Positions 29,299 to 37,181 of a stretch of DNA of 64,000 bases are shown piece after piece. Position numbers and translations under genes: made by a program. Position 1 is the first letter of the stretch. Every line of letters starts with the position of its first letter. The stretch is from Bacillus horti. Its GTDB lineage: Bacteria > Bacillota > Bacilli > Caldalkalibacillales > JCM-10596. The DNA lies in contig NZ_JAUSTY010000001.1 of NCBI RefSeq assembly GCF_030813115.1, positions 310,001-374,000 of the forward strand. The letters are read 5' to 3'. A model generated the notes under the pieces. That model was not told where the DNA came from. It saw nothing but the letters and a program-made list of their open reading frames with translations, and ran no database searches.

Positions 29299-30315
29299 AT
29301 GTCACTTATAAAAAAACTTATTCAGCTTAATCTCATCCTTATTACTATTGTTAGCCCATTATTATCTTCATATGTAGATGCTAATTCTTCACAAAAATCT
29401 GATGCTGAGCTAAGGGAGGAACGACTAGGGCTTTATTTAAAGGCTGAGGCTATCACACTTATCCCTTGGTATTACATAGCAGCAGTCGACCAATATGAAC
29501 GTAACATTCAGCAGGTCCGTAAGGATATCCCTAAATCTACGGGGCTAAGTTCCATTTATTTCTCTTCCTCTTTTTGGCATGGGGAGCTCAATCCTGCTGA
29601 GGAAGACTCTTCTTTAGATTCTATTCGCTTTTTTAATGGTCATGGGCAGGACGGTGATGGGGATGGAAATGCTTCAGTAAGGAATGATGAGGATATTTTA
29701 TATACAATGGCGCATTATTTAGAAAGTTATGGGCAGACCGAAGATGACTTTAAAATTGCCCTCTGGGACTATTATAGAAATGATAAAGCAGTTAATCAGG
29801 TTCTTGCTATCGCCCAAACTTATCAGCATTTTCGAAGTATAGATTTGACAAAAAAAGCTTTCCCTTTGCCTCTATTTCATGATTATACGTACAGAAGCAC
29901 CTGGGGCGATCGACGTGGTTGGGGAGGAAGGCGTATCCATGAAGGAACAGATATTTTTGCTTCATATGGCGTACCTGTGCGCTCTACAGCCTATGGAGTA
30001 ATCGAAGTAATGGGCTGGAATAAATACGGTGGATGGAGAGTTGGGATCCGAGATATTCATAATAATTACCATTATTACGCCCATCTTTCTGGCTTTAATA
30101 AAGAAGTGAAAGAAGGGATGGTCGTAGAGCCAGGTGTTGTACTTGGTTACGTCGGTAGCTCAGGGTATGGGAAACCAGGAACGTCTGGAAAGTTCCCTCC
30201 ACATTTGCATTATGGGGTTTACAAGTTCAATGGACGTACAGAATGGGCGTACGATCCTTACCCTTCTTTAAGGGCTTGGGAGAGGTATGAGCGGAAGCAA
30301 AAAAAACGGGGCTGA
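29299..30315 (+). CDS. lytH: LytH-like sporulation cell-wall endopeptidase, M23 family
   Basis: Exported zinc metallopeptidase. In B. subtilis LytH (YunA) trims peptidoglycan side chains to L-alanine in the spore cortex. About 338 residues: a signal anchor (about 5-27), a middle region, then the M23/LytM domain with zinc ligands in RIHEGTD (His and Asp) and HLHYG. A direct Asp-rich stretch GHGQDGDGDGNASVRNDED near 115-133 resembles a calcium loop. The start is the second of two close ATG codons, 10 bases after GGAGG; the first lies only 4 bases away. Adjacent to lipA as in B. subtilis. Ends in a 19-bp inverted repeat. Confidence 0.87.
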   Translation: MSLIKKLIQLNLILITIVSPLLSSYVDANSSQKSDAELREERLGLYLKAEAITLIPWYYIAAVDQYERNIQQVRKDIPKSTGLSSIYFSSSFWHGELNPAEEDSSLDSIRFFNGHGQDGDGDGNASVRNDEDILYTMAHYLESYGQTEDDFKIALWDYYRNDKAVNQVLAIAQTYQHFRSIDLTKKAFPLPLFHDYTYRSTWGDRRGWGGRRIHEGTDIFASYGVPVRSTAYGVIEVMGWNKYGGWRVGIRDIHNNYHYYAHLSGFNKEVKEGMVVEPGVVLGYVGSSGYGKPGTSGKFPPHLHYGVYKFNGRTEWAYDPYPSLRAWERYERKQKKRG

Positions 30316-30359
30316 ATATTAATGGAGCTGTGTTAACTTGCACAGCTCCATTAATATTC
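30314..30359. terminator. Long inverted repeat after lytH
   Basis: Perfect 19-bp arms 30314-30332 and 30341-30359 that begin inside the lytH stop codon. No T run follows, so it may act as a transcript-stabilising hairpin as much as a terminator. Confidence 0.65.
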
Positions 30360-30413
30360 ACTTTCACTGAACGACAATGATCCTCAGACCAATTTAGATA
30401 TCGCTTTATTCTC

Positions 30414-30443
30414 CTTTTATTGTACTTAGGAGTACAATCAAAG
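30414..30443. other. Second hairpin upstream of the mnt promoter
   Basis: ATTGTACT (30419-30426) pairs with AGTACAAT (30431-30438), extended outward by CCTTT/AAAGG with one mismatch. Purpose unknown. Confidence 0.5.
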
Positions 30444-30536
30444 GCCATTCAGCTCATATATAAATACTGACTCGTTTTAATATGTATTGATTGCTTAAAA
30501 GTTGCAATAATAAAGCTTGCATGTAACATTTTTTGT

Positions 30537-30565
30537 TTGACAATCAATTTTATCCTTTGTATAAT
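30537..30565 (+). promoter_or_regulatory. Consensus sigma-A promoter of the manganese transporter operon
   Basis: Exact TTGACA (30537-30542), 17-base spacer, exact TATAAT (30560-30565). The expected start site, near 30572, is followed at once by the MntR-like operator. Confidence 0.85.
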
Positions 30566-30580
30566 CAATTCAAGATAAGT

Positions 30581-30596
30581 TTTGCATAAGGGAAAC
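30581..30596 (+). promoter_or_regulatory. MntR-like operator 1
   Basis: TTTGCATAAGGGAAAC differs at few positions from the MntR consensus TTTGCCTTAAGGAAAC and lies just past the start site, where a repressor would block initiation. Confidence 0.65.
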
Positions 30597-30734
30597 ATTT
30601 TGTTGTAAGTAAAACTTAAATAAGCCTGTTTAGGCATACGTTGACAGGCACTCTTTCATTCAGAAAGCATATAAATATTTTGATTTTAAGTTTCTAGATT
30701 CATTGGATCTGAAGCTTTCATTTTTACCTTAAAG

Positions 30735-30749
30735 TTGACCAAGGGAAAG
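30735..30749 (+). promoter_or_regulatory. MntR-like operator 2 (weaker)
   Basis: TTGACCAAGGGAAAG shares TTG and AAGGGAAA with operator 1; it lies 44 bases before mntB in the leader. Confidence 0.4.
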
Positions 30750-30792
30750 TTTTATAGACGAAAGAAACAAGTTTGAGTGGAGGAAACATACC

Positions 30793-31548
30793 ATGAGAAA
30801 AATAGTGGAAGCCACAAATCTTAGTGTAGCGTATCAAGGTAAAGTTGCCTTGCATCCTTCAACAGTAGCTTTAAATAGTGGTAAGCTAATAGGCATTATT
30901 GGTCCAAATGGGGCAGGTAAATCTACGTTTTTAAAAGGAGTTATGGGCTTAGTTCCTCTCCTGAGTGGTGATGTAAAGATATGGGATCAGCCTGTTTCAA
31001 AAATCCAGAAAAAAGTAGCCTATGTGCCTCAACGTTCTGATATTGATTGGGACTTTCCTGTACTCGTTCAAGATGTAATTATGATGGGGCGCTATCCATT
31101 GCTAGGCTGGTTTAAAAGACCAAAGGCTTACGACTATCAGGTCGTCCAAGATTGCTTAGAAAAGGTACAGTTGACTGACTTTTCGAAGCGTCAAATTGGG
31201 CAGCTTTCCGGTGGTCAGCAGCAAAGAGTCTTTTTAGCCAGAGCCCTTGCTCAAGAGGCAAACTTACTCCTCTTGGATGAGCCGTTTGTAGGTGTAGATA
31301 TAGCTACAGAGCACATTATGATTGAACAGCTTCGAGAATTAAGAAATCAAGGAAAGACGATCATCGTTGTTCATCATGACTTAAGTAAAGCTAATCAATA
31401 TTTTGATGAAATTCTACTCATTAATAAAGGAATTGTAGGTTATGGACCTGTTCAGCAAATCTTCAAGCCCGATATTCTTAATGAAGCCTACGGTGGTAAG
31501 CTGGCTGTGATTCAACAAGAAAATAAAGTGACGGTGATGAGCCAGTGA
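30793..31548 (+). CDS. mntB: Manganese ABC transporter ATP-binding protein
   Basis: ATPase of an A1/metal-type ABC importer, 251 residues. Walker A GPNGAGKST at 37-45, signature LSGGQQQR at 138-145, Walker B LLLDEP at 159-164 and the switch histidine in VVHHD. AGTGGAGGAAAC precedes ATG. It overlaps the permease gene by 4 bases. The DNA upstream carries MntR-like sites, so manganese is the likely substrate; zinc transporters have a very similar ATPase. Confidence 0.92.
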   Translation: MRKIVEATNLSVAYQGKVALHPSTVALNSGKLIGIIGPNGAGKSTFLKGVMGLVPLLSGDVKIWDQPVSKIQKKVAYVPQRSDIDWDFPVLVQDVIMMGRYPLLGWFKRPKAYDYQVVQDCLEKVQLTDFSKRQIGQLSGGQQQRVFLARALAQEANLLLLDEPFVGVDIATEHIMIEQLRELRNQGKTIIVVHHDLSKANQYFDEILLINKGIVGYGPVQQIFKPDILNEAYGGKLAVIQQENKVTVMSQ

Positions 31549-32414
31549 ATATATTAGAAGGATTTATCCAATTTTTCGAGGCATTAACACGATATACGTA
31601 TTTGCAGCAGGCTCTTTACGCCTCCATTTTGGTTGGGACAATTTGTGGACTTATTGGCTGTTACATCATATTAAGAGGCATGGCTTTAATGGGAGATGCT
31701 ATATCTCACTCCGTTCTTCCTGGTGTGGCCATTTCCTTTATGCTTGGGAGCACAAACTTTTTTATCGGTGCTGTTACAACAGGTGTAATTACGGCGTTAG
31801 GGATTGGCTTTATTTCACGCAATACAAAAATTAAAGAGGACTCAGCGATTGGGATTATGTTCACAGCAGCCTTCGCTCTAGGAATCGTCTTAATTAATTT
31901 GATGAGAGGTGTCCCCGTAGATTTATACCATATCCTTTTCGGAAATGTTTTAGGGGTATCAAGGACGGACTTATATATTATTTTAGGGATTGGGATTGTT
32001 ACCGTCTTGACGATCATTATTTTTTACAAAGAATTGCTGTTATCAACCTTTGACCCGACAATGGCTAAGGCAAGTGGACTTCCAGTAGGACTTATTCATT
32101 ATATGCTTATGCTTTTACTTTCATTAGTTACAGTAGCCTCCCTACAAGCTGTGGGTATAATTCTAGTTGTGGCCATGTTGATTACTCCGGGAGCTACAGC
32201 TTACCTTCTGACAGACCGACTTAAGATTATGCTTATTCTGTCAACCTTAGTGGGGATCGTATCGGCGGTCTTAGGATTAATTTTTTCCTATGTATTAGAT
32301 GTATCTTCCGGAGCTGCTATTGTTCTTGTTGCTACCTTCTTCTTTGTGCTAGCAATGCTTTTCTCACCGAAGCAGGGATTATTGCGAAGAAGAAAAAGAA
32401 CAGTAGCTGTATAA
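31545..32414 (+). CDS. mntC: Manganese ABC transporter permease
   Basis: Membrane subunit of the metal ABC importer (ABC-3 family), 289 residues with about eight transmembrane segments; GLIGCYIILRGMALMGDAISHSVLPG near 37-62 is the family signature containing metal-path residues. It starts inside the end of mntB (GTG in an overlapping frame), which indicates translational coupling. Only one permease gene is present, so the channel should be a homodimer, unlike B. subtilis, which has MntC and MntD. Confidence 0.92.
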   Translation: MNILEGFIQFFEALTRYTYLQQALYASILVGTICGLIGCYIILRGMALMGDAISHSVLPGVAISFMLGSTNFFIGAVTTGVITALGIGFISRNTKIKEDSAIGIMFTAAFALGIVLINLMRGVPVDLYHILFGNVLGVSRTDLYIILGIGIVTVLTIIIFYKELLLSTFDPTMAKASGLPVGLIHYMLMLLLSLVTVASLQAVGIILVVAMLITPGATAYLLTDRLKIMLILSTLVGIVSAVLGLIFSYVLDVSSGAAIVLVATFFFVLAMLFSPKQGLLRRRKRTVAV

Positions 32415-32452
32415 CAATTTCATTTTATAAACTAAGTGATGTCATTATATCA

Positions 32453-32483
32453 AGGTATGGGGCACGCCCCACTTTACATACCT
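32453..32483 (+). other. Hairpin between permease and binding-protein genes
   Basis: AGGTATG (32453-32459) with CATACCT (32477-32483) and an inner GGGGC/GCCCC stem. No T run; a likely processing or stability element that lets the binding protein be made in excess. Confidence 0.5.
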
Positions 32484-32524
32484 AGTAAATATCTAAATAA
32501 AACTTCAAAAAAAGGAGAGAAGAA

Positions 32525-33466
32525 ATGGTGTCAGTTTTAAGAAAAATAGGCTTTTCGATTATTATTTCATTATTAAGTTTAAGTCTGTTGGCTGCTTGCT
32601 CAAACAATGGGGACGGAGCTGGAGCAAATGAAGAAGGAAAGGTGAGAGTTGTCTCTTCCTTCAGTGTTCTACATGATGTTGTACAGAATGTAGGGGGAGA
32701 CTTGGTAGAAGCTAGCTTCTTAACACCAATTGGGGAAGATCCTCATGAATTTGAGCCTACGCCAAGCACCTTTCAGCTCATATCGGATGCAGACTTACTC
32801 ATTTTCAATGGATTTAATATGGATTATTGGATTCAAGGCTTAGCTCAAAATGCACAAAGTAACGCTACAGAGGTTATAGTTACACAAGGTGTAGAGTCGA
32901 TCCCTTTAAGCGCTGATGCTGGTGAGATGGCTGGGATGGAGGATCCTCACGCTTGGTTAGATCCAAAGAATGTAATGATTTATGCTGAGAATATCAAGGA
33001 TGCTTTGGTTCAAGCTGATCCTGATCATGCAGATCAATATGAAGCAAACCTGAAAGACTATCTTGCTGAGCTAGAAGAGCTTGATACATGGATTAAAGAA
33101 GAGGTAGAGCAGATTCCTGCGGGACAGCGAATGGTGATAATCAGTGAAAGTGCATTAAAGTACTTTGCACGTGGCTATGATTTCCAATACAATTCTATCT
33201 GGGAAATTAATGCACATGAAGAAGGCAGTCCTAGACAAATTGAAAATCTAATTAATGTCATTGAAGAAAATGAAATTCCTGCCGTATTCTTAGAAACAAG
33301 TGTGAATCCAAGCGCTATGGAACGCGTTGCCAGTGAGGCAGGGATAGAAATCGCCGGAAGAGTATACACTGATTCTGTAGGTGGAAGCGGAACAGGTGCA
33401 GAAACATATATTGATATGATGAAGAGAAATGTAGAAACGTTTGTTGAAGGCCTGACAGGAAATTGA
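32525..33466 (+). CDS. mntA: Manganese-binding lipoprotein of the ABC transporter
   Basis: Solute-binding lipoprotein (cluster A-I, ZnuA/PsaA type), 313 residues, with a signal peptide ending in LLAAC (lipid cysteine at 25). Metal ligands expected from the family are visible: His in DPHEFEPTP, His in EDPHAWLDP, Glu in INAHEEGSP and Asp in VYTDSVG. There is no long His-rich loop, which favours manganese over zinc. AAAGGAG precedes ATG. Third gene of the operon, separated from the permease by a hairpin. Confidence 0.92.
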   Translation: MVSVLRKIGFSIIISLLSLSLLAACSNNGDGAGANEEGKVRVVSSFSVLHDVVQNVGGDLVEASFLTPIGEDPHEFEPTPSTFQLISDADLLIFNGFNMDYWIQGLAQNAQSNATEVIVTQGVESIPLSADAGEMAGMEDPHAWLDPKNVMIYAENIKDALVQADPDHADQYEANLKDYLAELEELDTWIKEEVEQIPAGQRMVIISESALKYFARGYDFQYNSIWEINAHEEGSPRQIENLINVIEENEIPAVFLETSVNPSAMERVASEAGIEIAGRVYTDSVGGSGTGAETYIDMMKRNVETFVEGLTGN

Positions 33467-33546
33467 TGCTAAAAGCATATTATAGATGTTCGGATAAAAA
33501 ACAAATCATTTAATCATATTAATAAATCGTTATAGTATTTCATCAA

Positions 33547-33577
33547 TTAAGGAAGTGATTTAAAATCACTTCCTTAA
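33547..33577 (+). terminator. Terminator after mntA
   Basis: TTAAGGAAGTGATTT (33547-33561) pairs with AAATCACTTCCTTAA (33563-33577) almost without a loop. No long T run follows. Confidence 0.65.
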
Positions 33578-33615
33578 CTTGTTTAGCTAGGTCTCCTGAA
33601 AGTAAATAGGTGGTA

Positions 33616-33661
33616 TGAAAAGAAAGCCTAGTAGGGCTAACGTCATTAGCTCCTGCTAGGC
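33616..33661 (-). terminator. Terminator of thyA-dfrA
   Basis: Minus strand GCCTAGCAGG and CCTACTAGGC (33652-33661 and 33626-33635) form a stem with an inner GCTAA/TTAGC pair, followed by TTTCTTTTC. Confidence 0.75.
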
Positions 33662-33681
33662 ATTTGTTTGCTTACAACATG

Positions 33682-34152
33682 TTATTTTCTTTCGTACGTA
33701 TAAAAGGTATATTCATAAGGGTTTTTCTCATCCCTTTGACCCTTACGTTCTTCAATAACTTCCCAGGATTGATCGAGACTAGGAAAAAAAGTATCTCCCT
33801 CAATATCCTCATGAATAACCGTTAAATAAATTCGATCGGCGTGTGGTAAAAACTGCTCATATAGTTGTGCACCACCAGTGATAAAAATATCACCCTCAAC
33901 CTGCAAAACTTCCTCAACACTGTGCATCACCTCACAGCCCTCAGGCAGAAAATCCTTGCTTCTTGTAATAATGATATTTCTACGCTGAGGCAGAGGCTTA
34001 CCAATAGACTCAAACGTTTTCCTACCCATGACCACCGTGTGACCTAATGTCGTCTTTTTAAAAAACTTCAAATCCTCAGGTAGATGCCAAGGCATATCAT
34101 TATCTTGTCCAATCACACCGTTCTGACTACTGCAAGCTATCATTGAAATCAT
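33682..34152 (-). CDS. dfrA: Dihydrofolate reductase
   Basis: NADPH-dependent enzyme that regenerates tetrahydrofolate; essential partner of ThyA. It has 156 residues, with [18 protein letters not shown] (active-site Trp and Asp/Glu), [12 protein letters not shown] and [14 protein letters not shown]. Its start codon overlaps the thyA stop by 4 bases, so the pair is translationally coupled. In B. subtilis thyB-dfrA has the same order. Confidence 0.97.
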   Translation of the reverse strand: MISMIACSSQNGVIGQDNDMPWHLPEDLKFFKKTTLGHTVVMGRKTFESIGKPLPQRRNIIITRSKDFLPEGCEVMHSVEEVLQVEGDIFITGGAQLYEQFLPHADRIYLTVIHEDIEGDTFFPSLDQSWEVIEERKGQRDEKNPYEYTFYTYERK

Positions 34153-34943
34153 ACAGCGATCTCCGCTTTAATCGTTGGGTGTGCCTCATAGCCTACAATC
34201 TCAAAATCTTCATAGACGTAATCAAAAATAGAATCCGGCTTTCTCTTTAGTTTTAACGCAGGTGATGGAAAAGGTTCTCTAGTCAATTGCAGCTTAGCCT
34301 GTTCAATATGGTTGCTATACAGATGCACATCTCCTCCAGACCAAATAAATTCCCCGGGTTCTAAATCACACTGCTGAGCAACCATATGCGTAAGCAATGA
34401 ATAACTAGCTATATTAAAAGGGATTCCTAAAAACACATCACAGCTACGCTGGTTCAACATACAGGAGAGCTTTCCATCTGCCACATAAAACTGAAAGGAA
34501 TAATGACAAGGCGGAAGAGCCATGTTCTCAAGCTCTCCAACATTCCAAGCGTTAACTAGAAGCCTTCTTGAATCAGGGTTATTTTTAATTTGTTCAATAA
34601 CCCCAGTGATTTGGTCAATGCTTTCACCAGAACGTGTTGGCCAAGCTCTCCATTGAGCACCATAAACTGGACCTAAATCTCCATTTTCATCGGCCCACTC
34701 ATCCCAAATTCTAACGTTATTGTCCTTTAAGTATTTAATATTTGTATCCCCACTTAGGAACCATAGTAATTCATGGATAATAGATCTTAAATGAAGCTTT
34801 TTTGTTGTAATAAGAGGAAAACCATCCTGTAAATTAAATCTCATCTGTCTAGCAAAAATAGAGATGGTTCCTACTCCTGTACGGTCTTCTTTTACGACAC
34901 CCTGCTCTAAAACTTCCTTCATTAGGTTAAGATATTGCTGCAC
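34149..34943 (-). CDS. thyA: Thymidylate synthase
   Basis: Methylates dUMP to dTMP with methylenetetrahydrofolate and releases dihydrofolate, which DfrA recycles. I use the GTG start (reading [11 protein letters not shown]) because GGAGGGG lies 6 bases before it and it gives exactly 264 residues with the catalytic cysteine at 146 in [12 protein letters not shown], the same numbering as Escherichia coli ThyA. An in-frame TTG five codons upstream gives a longer form without family support. [15 protein letters not shown] and [17 protein letters not shown] are typical motifs. Confidence 0.97.
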   Translation of the reverse strand: MQQYLNLMKEVLEQGVVKEDRTGVGTISIFARQMRFNLQDGFPLITTKKLHLRSIIHELLWFLSGDTNIKYLKDNNVRIWDEWADENGDLGPVYGAQWRAWPTRSGESIDQITGVIEQIKNNPDSRRLLVNAWNVGELENMALPPCHYSFQFYVADGKLSCMLNQRSCDVFLGIPFNIASYSLLTHMVAQQCDLEPGEFIWSGGDVHLYSNHIEQAKLQLTREPFPSPALKLKRKPDSIFDYVYEDFEIVGYEAHPTIKAEIAV

Positions 34944-35040
34944 CGTGCACCCCTCCAATTTATCAACTATCTCTTAATGTTAGCAAAGAAACTCCCGATA
35001 GGCTAGTCTAGATAATCGTCTGAATTGGAACATATTTGAA

Positions 35041-36147
35041 TTAAATGTTAAGGGATTCGATCTTGATAGATGTATTCTTGGACAAGTCAATTTCACGATA
35101 TTTTAAAGGTATTACTTTTTCTTCTTCCAGAGTACCCTTATCCTCTCCCTCAAGGATTCGGACAATGGGACTTCCAGGATGATTTTTGTTATGATCCACC
35201 ACAACTCCACGCTCTCCATTGCTTAAGGAAACTGGCATTCCCAGAGGATAAAAGGCTATCGTCTGCTTAAATAAATGCACCAAACGTTCATCAAATAATG
35301 TTCCGGCCCCTGCATTAATTTGCTCAAATGCTAAATGAGGCAGCATAGGTGCTCTGTAACTTCTATTTGTAGTTAAAGCGTCATATACGTCAGCTATAGC
35401 AATTATTTTTGAATATTCATGAATTTCATGATCCGTTAATCCACGAGGATAGCCCGAGCCATCAATTCTTTCATGATGCTGATAGGCACAATGAGCACTT
35501 AACAATGATATCTCTTGAATACTCCTCAGCATATCAAAGCCTATAGTCGTATGTGCTTTAATAAGGGTATACTCTTCCTCTGTCAATAATCCTTTTTTAT
35601 TCAAAACTGAAAGAGGAATCAGGCATTTTCCAACATCATGTAATATGGCACCTACCCCAATTTCAATAAGCTGTTTCTCTGAATAATCTAGCTTACTTGC
35701 TAGAGCTAACGTATATAAAGTAACGTTTAATGAATGCTCAAACGTGTAGTGATCTGTAGTCTGAACATGTATGAGCATATTCATGATTTGCTTCTGATTC
35801 CGAATATCGTACAGAATGTTTTTTACTGTGGATTTAAAATTTTTGGCAAAGTAGGGGTCATCAATAACCTGTTTTAAAGATTTCTGCTTCATAATGCCCG
35901 TAAACGTACCTTTAATTAGACTAAATGCCTCAGCACGAGTCTTCTGAGAGAGCGGTTCCTCGATGGATAAATCCGATGTTCGCTGATCCTGTATGTATAA
36001 GTATTGAATATCTAATTCTTGAAGTCTATGAATCATTCTCTCCGTTAATTGGACATTTTCTTGCACAAGAACTTGACCACTTTCATTCCTAATCGCCCTA
36101 GCCACTAACATTCCTAATTGGCATTTATCAACAGAAATTAATCGCAT
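35041..36147 (-). CDS. HD-GYP domain protein, likely cyclic-di-GMP phosphodiesterase
   Basis: Protein of 368 residues with an N-terminal PilZ-like or DUF3391-type lead (MRLISVDKCQLGMLVARAI), catalytic HD at 170-171 in ILHDVGKCLIP, HH at 224-225 and GSGYP at 230-234, and a C-terminal extension (LGMPVSLSNGERGVVVDHN...IVRIL) that forms a small beta domain. Soluble; the signal is unknown. GGAGTTAG precedes ATG. It shares its plan with the gene at 12.7 kb, but the two differ in sequence. Copy C of the dispersed repeat ends 98 bases upstream of its start. Confidence 0.86.
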   Translation of the reverse strand: MRLISVDKCQLGMLVARAIRNESGQVLVQENVQLTERMIHRLQELDIQYLYIQDQRTSDLSIEEPLSQKTRAEAFSLIKGTFTGIMKQKSLKQVIDDPYFAKNFKSTVKNILYDIRNQKQIMNMLIHVQTTDHYTFEHSLNVTLYTLALASKLDYSEKQLIEIGVGAILHDVGKCLIPLSVLNKKGLLTEEEYTLIKAHTTIGFDMLRSIQEISLLSAHCAYQHHERIDGSGYPRGLTDHEIHEYSKIIAIADVYDALTTNRSYRAPMLPHLAFEQINAGAGTLFDERLVHLFKQTIAFYPLGMPVSLSNGERGVVVDHNKNHPGSPIVRILEGEDKGTLEEEKVIPLKYREIDLSKNTSIKIESLNI

Positions 36148-36245
36148 AGCTCTAACTCCATTCCGACATTGTTCGACTTATATTTACATTATATCGGAAC
36201 ATACTACTTATGTCTTGGGTAGTTTTTCCTATTTTTGGACAATAA

Positions 36246-36424
36246 GAAAAGCTTCAATCGAAGCCCTCTCGAAGAAGTCGTCTAGTCCATCATTAGAGGA
36301 AGCTTTCACACAAAGTGTGTAAGTGACGCTAAGCAACTAAAGTTGCAAGTCGTCCTATGTCCTGCCGTCAGAAAGTATAAAATTTGAAGAAAACATGGTA
36401 TCAAATTTTATACTTTCTTAGACG
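36246..36424 (-). repeat. Dispersed structured repeat, copy C (most complete)
   Basis: A 179-base element that contains all parts seen in copies A and B. Hairpins: GCTTC-aatc-GAAGC (36251-36264), CACAC-aaa-GTGTG (36307-36319), GCAAC-taaa-GTTGC (36335-36348), and a long stem GAAAGTATAAAATTTGA (36371-36387) whose perfect partner is at 36401-36417, flanked by CGTC/GACG. It lies between yunC (upstream on the minus strand) and the HD-GYP gene. Confidence 0.9.
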
Positions 36425-36426
36425 TT

Positions 36427-36464
36427 AAAAAAAGGAGTTAAGATTGTTAACACACTCTTACTCC
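36427..36464 (-). terminator. Terminator of yunC
   Basis: Minus strand GGAGT-a-AAGA pairs with TCTT-AACTCC-type arms (36460-36464/36434-36438 and 36456-36459/36440-36443), followed by T7. Confidence 0.65.
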
Positions 36465-36520
36465 CTTTACAGTTCATTACACACTACACTGAACTATGTT
36501 TTATTCTTTTTGTAGCTGGT

Positions 36521-36823
36521 TTACAGCATTTTCATGATAGCGTCTTTACCTTTAGTACCTGCTATAATTCCGAGTCTTTCTGCCTCTAAAGTTACAGATT
36601 CGAGAGGTGCCTCTAACAGTTCTTCAATAGTACGTACTCCCACCGCTCTGCCTGCAATCACCTTTCTATCACTTAGCTTCTCATTCAATAAAGCAACATC
36701 AAGTGCACCACACATGATATACCCTTTTTCTGTTGTAACGACGAGTAAATTCGTTTTGGGCAAGCGCACCTCAACAGCCAGAACAATTTGACCCTCTATT
36801 TCGATAGGACTTAGTGACATCAT
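36521..36823 (-). CDS. yunC: YunC, DUF1805 protein
   Basis: Small protein of about 100 residues; PKTNLLVVTTEKGYIMCGALDVALLN and GRAVGVRTIEELLEAPLESVT are almost identical to B. subtilis YunC. DUF1805 has no proven function. An open frame extends 13 residues further upstream, but the family length and AAAGGGGTG, 10 bases before the ATG at 36823, support the shorter form. It follows the DUF6154 gene on the same strand. Confidence 0.9.
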   Translation of the reverse strand: MMSLSPIEIEGQIVLAVEVRLPKTNLLVVTTEKGYIMCGALDVALLNEKLSDRKVIAGRAVGVRTIEELLEAPLESVTLEAERLGIIAGTKGKDAIMKML

Positions 36824-36906
36824 TGACCACAAACACCCCTTTTCAATCATAACGTATGCCATGATCGCGATGTTTGTTCCACGATGACTTGCCCATTTGA
36901 ATAGAA

Positions 36907-37161
36907 CTAGTGTATGTTTTTAGAATCAGCATGTGGGGTAAACTGTCCGATCCCCTCTTTGTCCATCTTATCCTTCAGTTTTTCAATAAGATAGTTGCCT
37001 AGCATCTGATAGACCTCTTCCTCTGACATTTCCTGAATCAATTTAATGAAATCGTCCTTACTGTGATCCTGTAAAGCGTACAGAACAAGAGCTATCGCAT
37101 CTTCTTCGTCCCCGACTAATTGATCCTTATATAACTCGTACAAATCATCTATAAATTTCAT
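36907..37161 (-). CDS. DUF6154 protein
   Basis: An acidic 84-residue protein, MKFIDDLYELYKDQLVGDEE and LIQEMSEEEVYQMLGNYLIEKLK, which I recognise as the DUF6154 type of small Bacillus protein. Probably all helical. AGGAGGG precedes ATG by 7 bases. It lies 20 bases after yunD and is likely co-transcribed with it and with yunC. Function unknown. Confidence 0.75.
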   Translation of the reverse strand: MKFIDDLYELYKDQLVGDEEDAIALVLYALQDHSKDDFIKLIQEMSEEEVYQMLGNYLIEKLKDKMDKEGIGQFTPHADSKNIH

Positions 37162-37181
37162 TCCTTATCCCTCCTCTTCAT

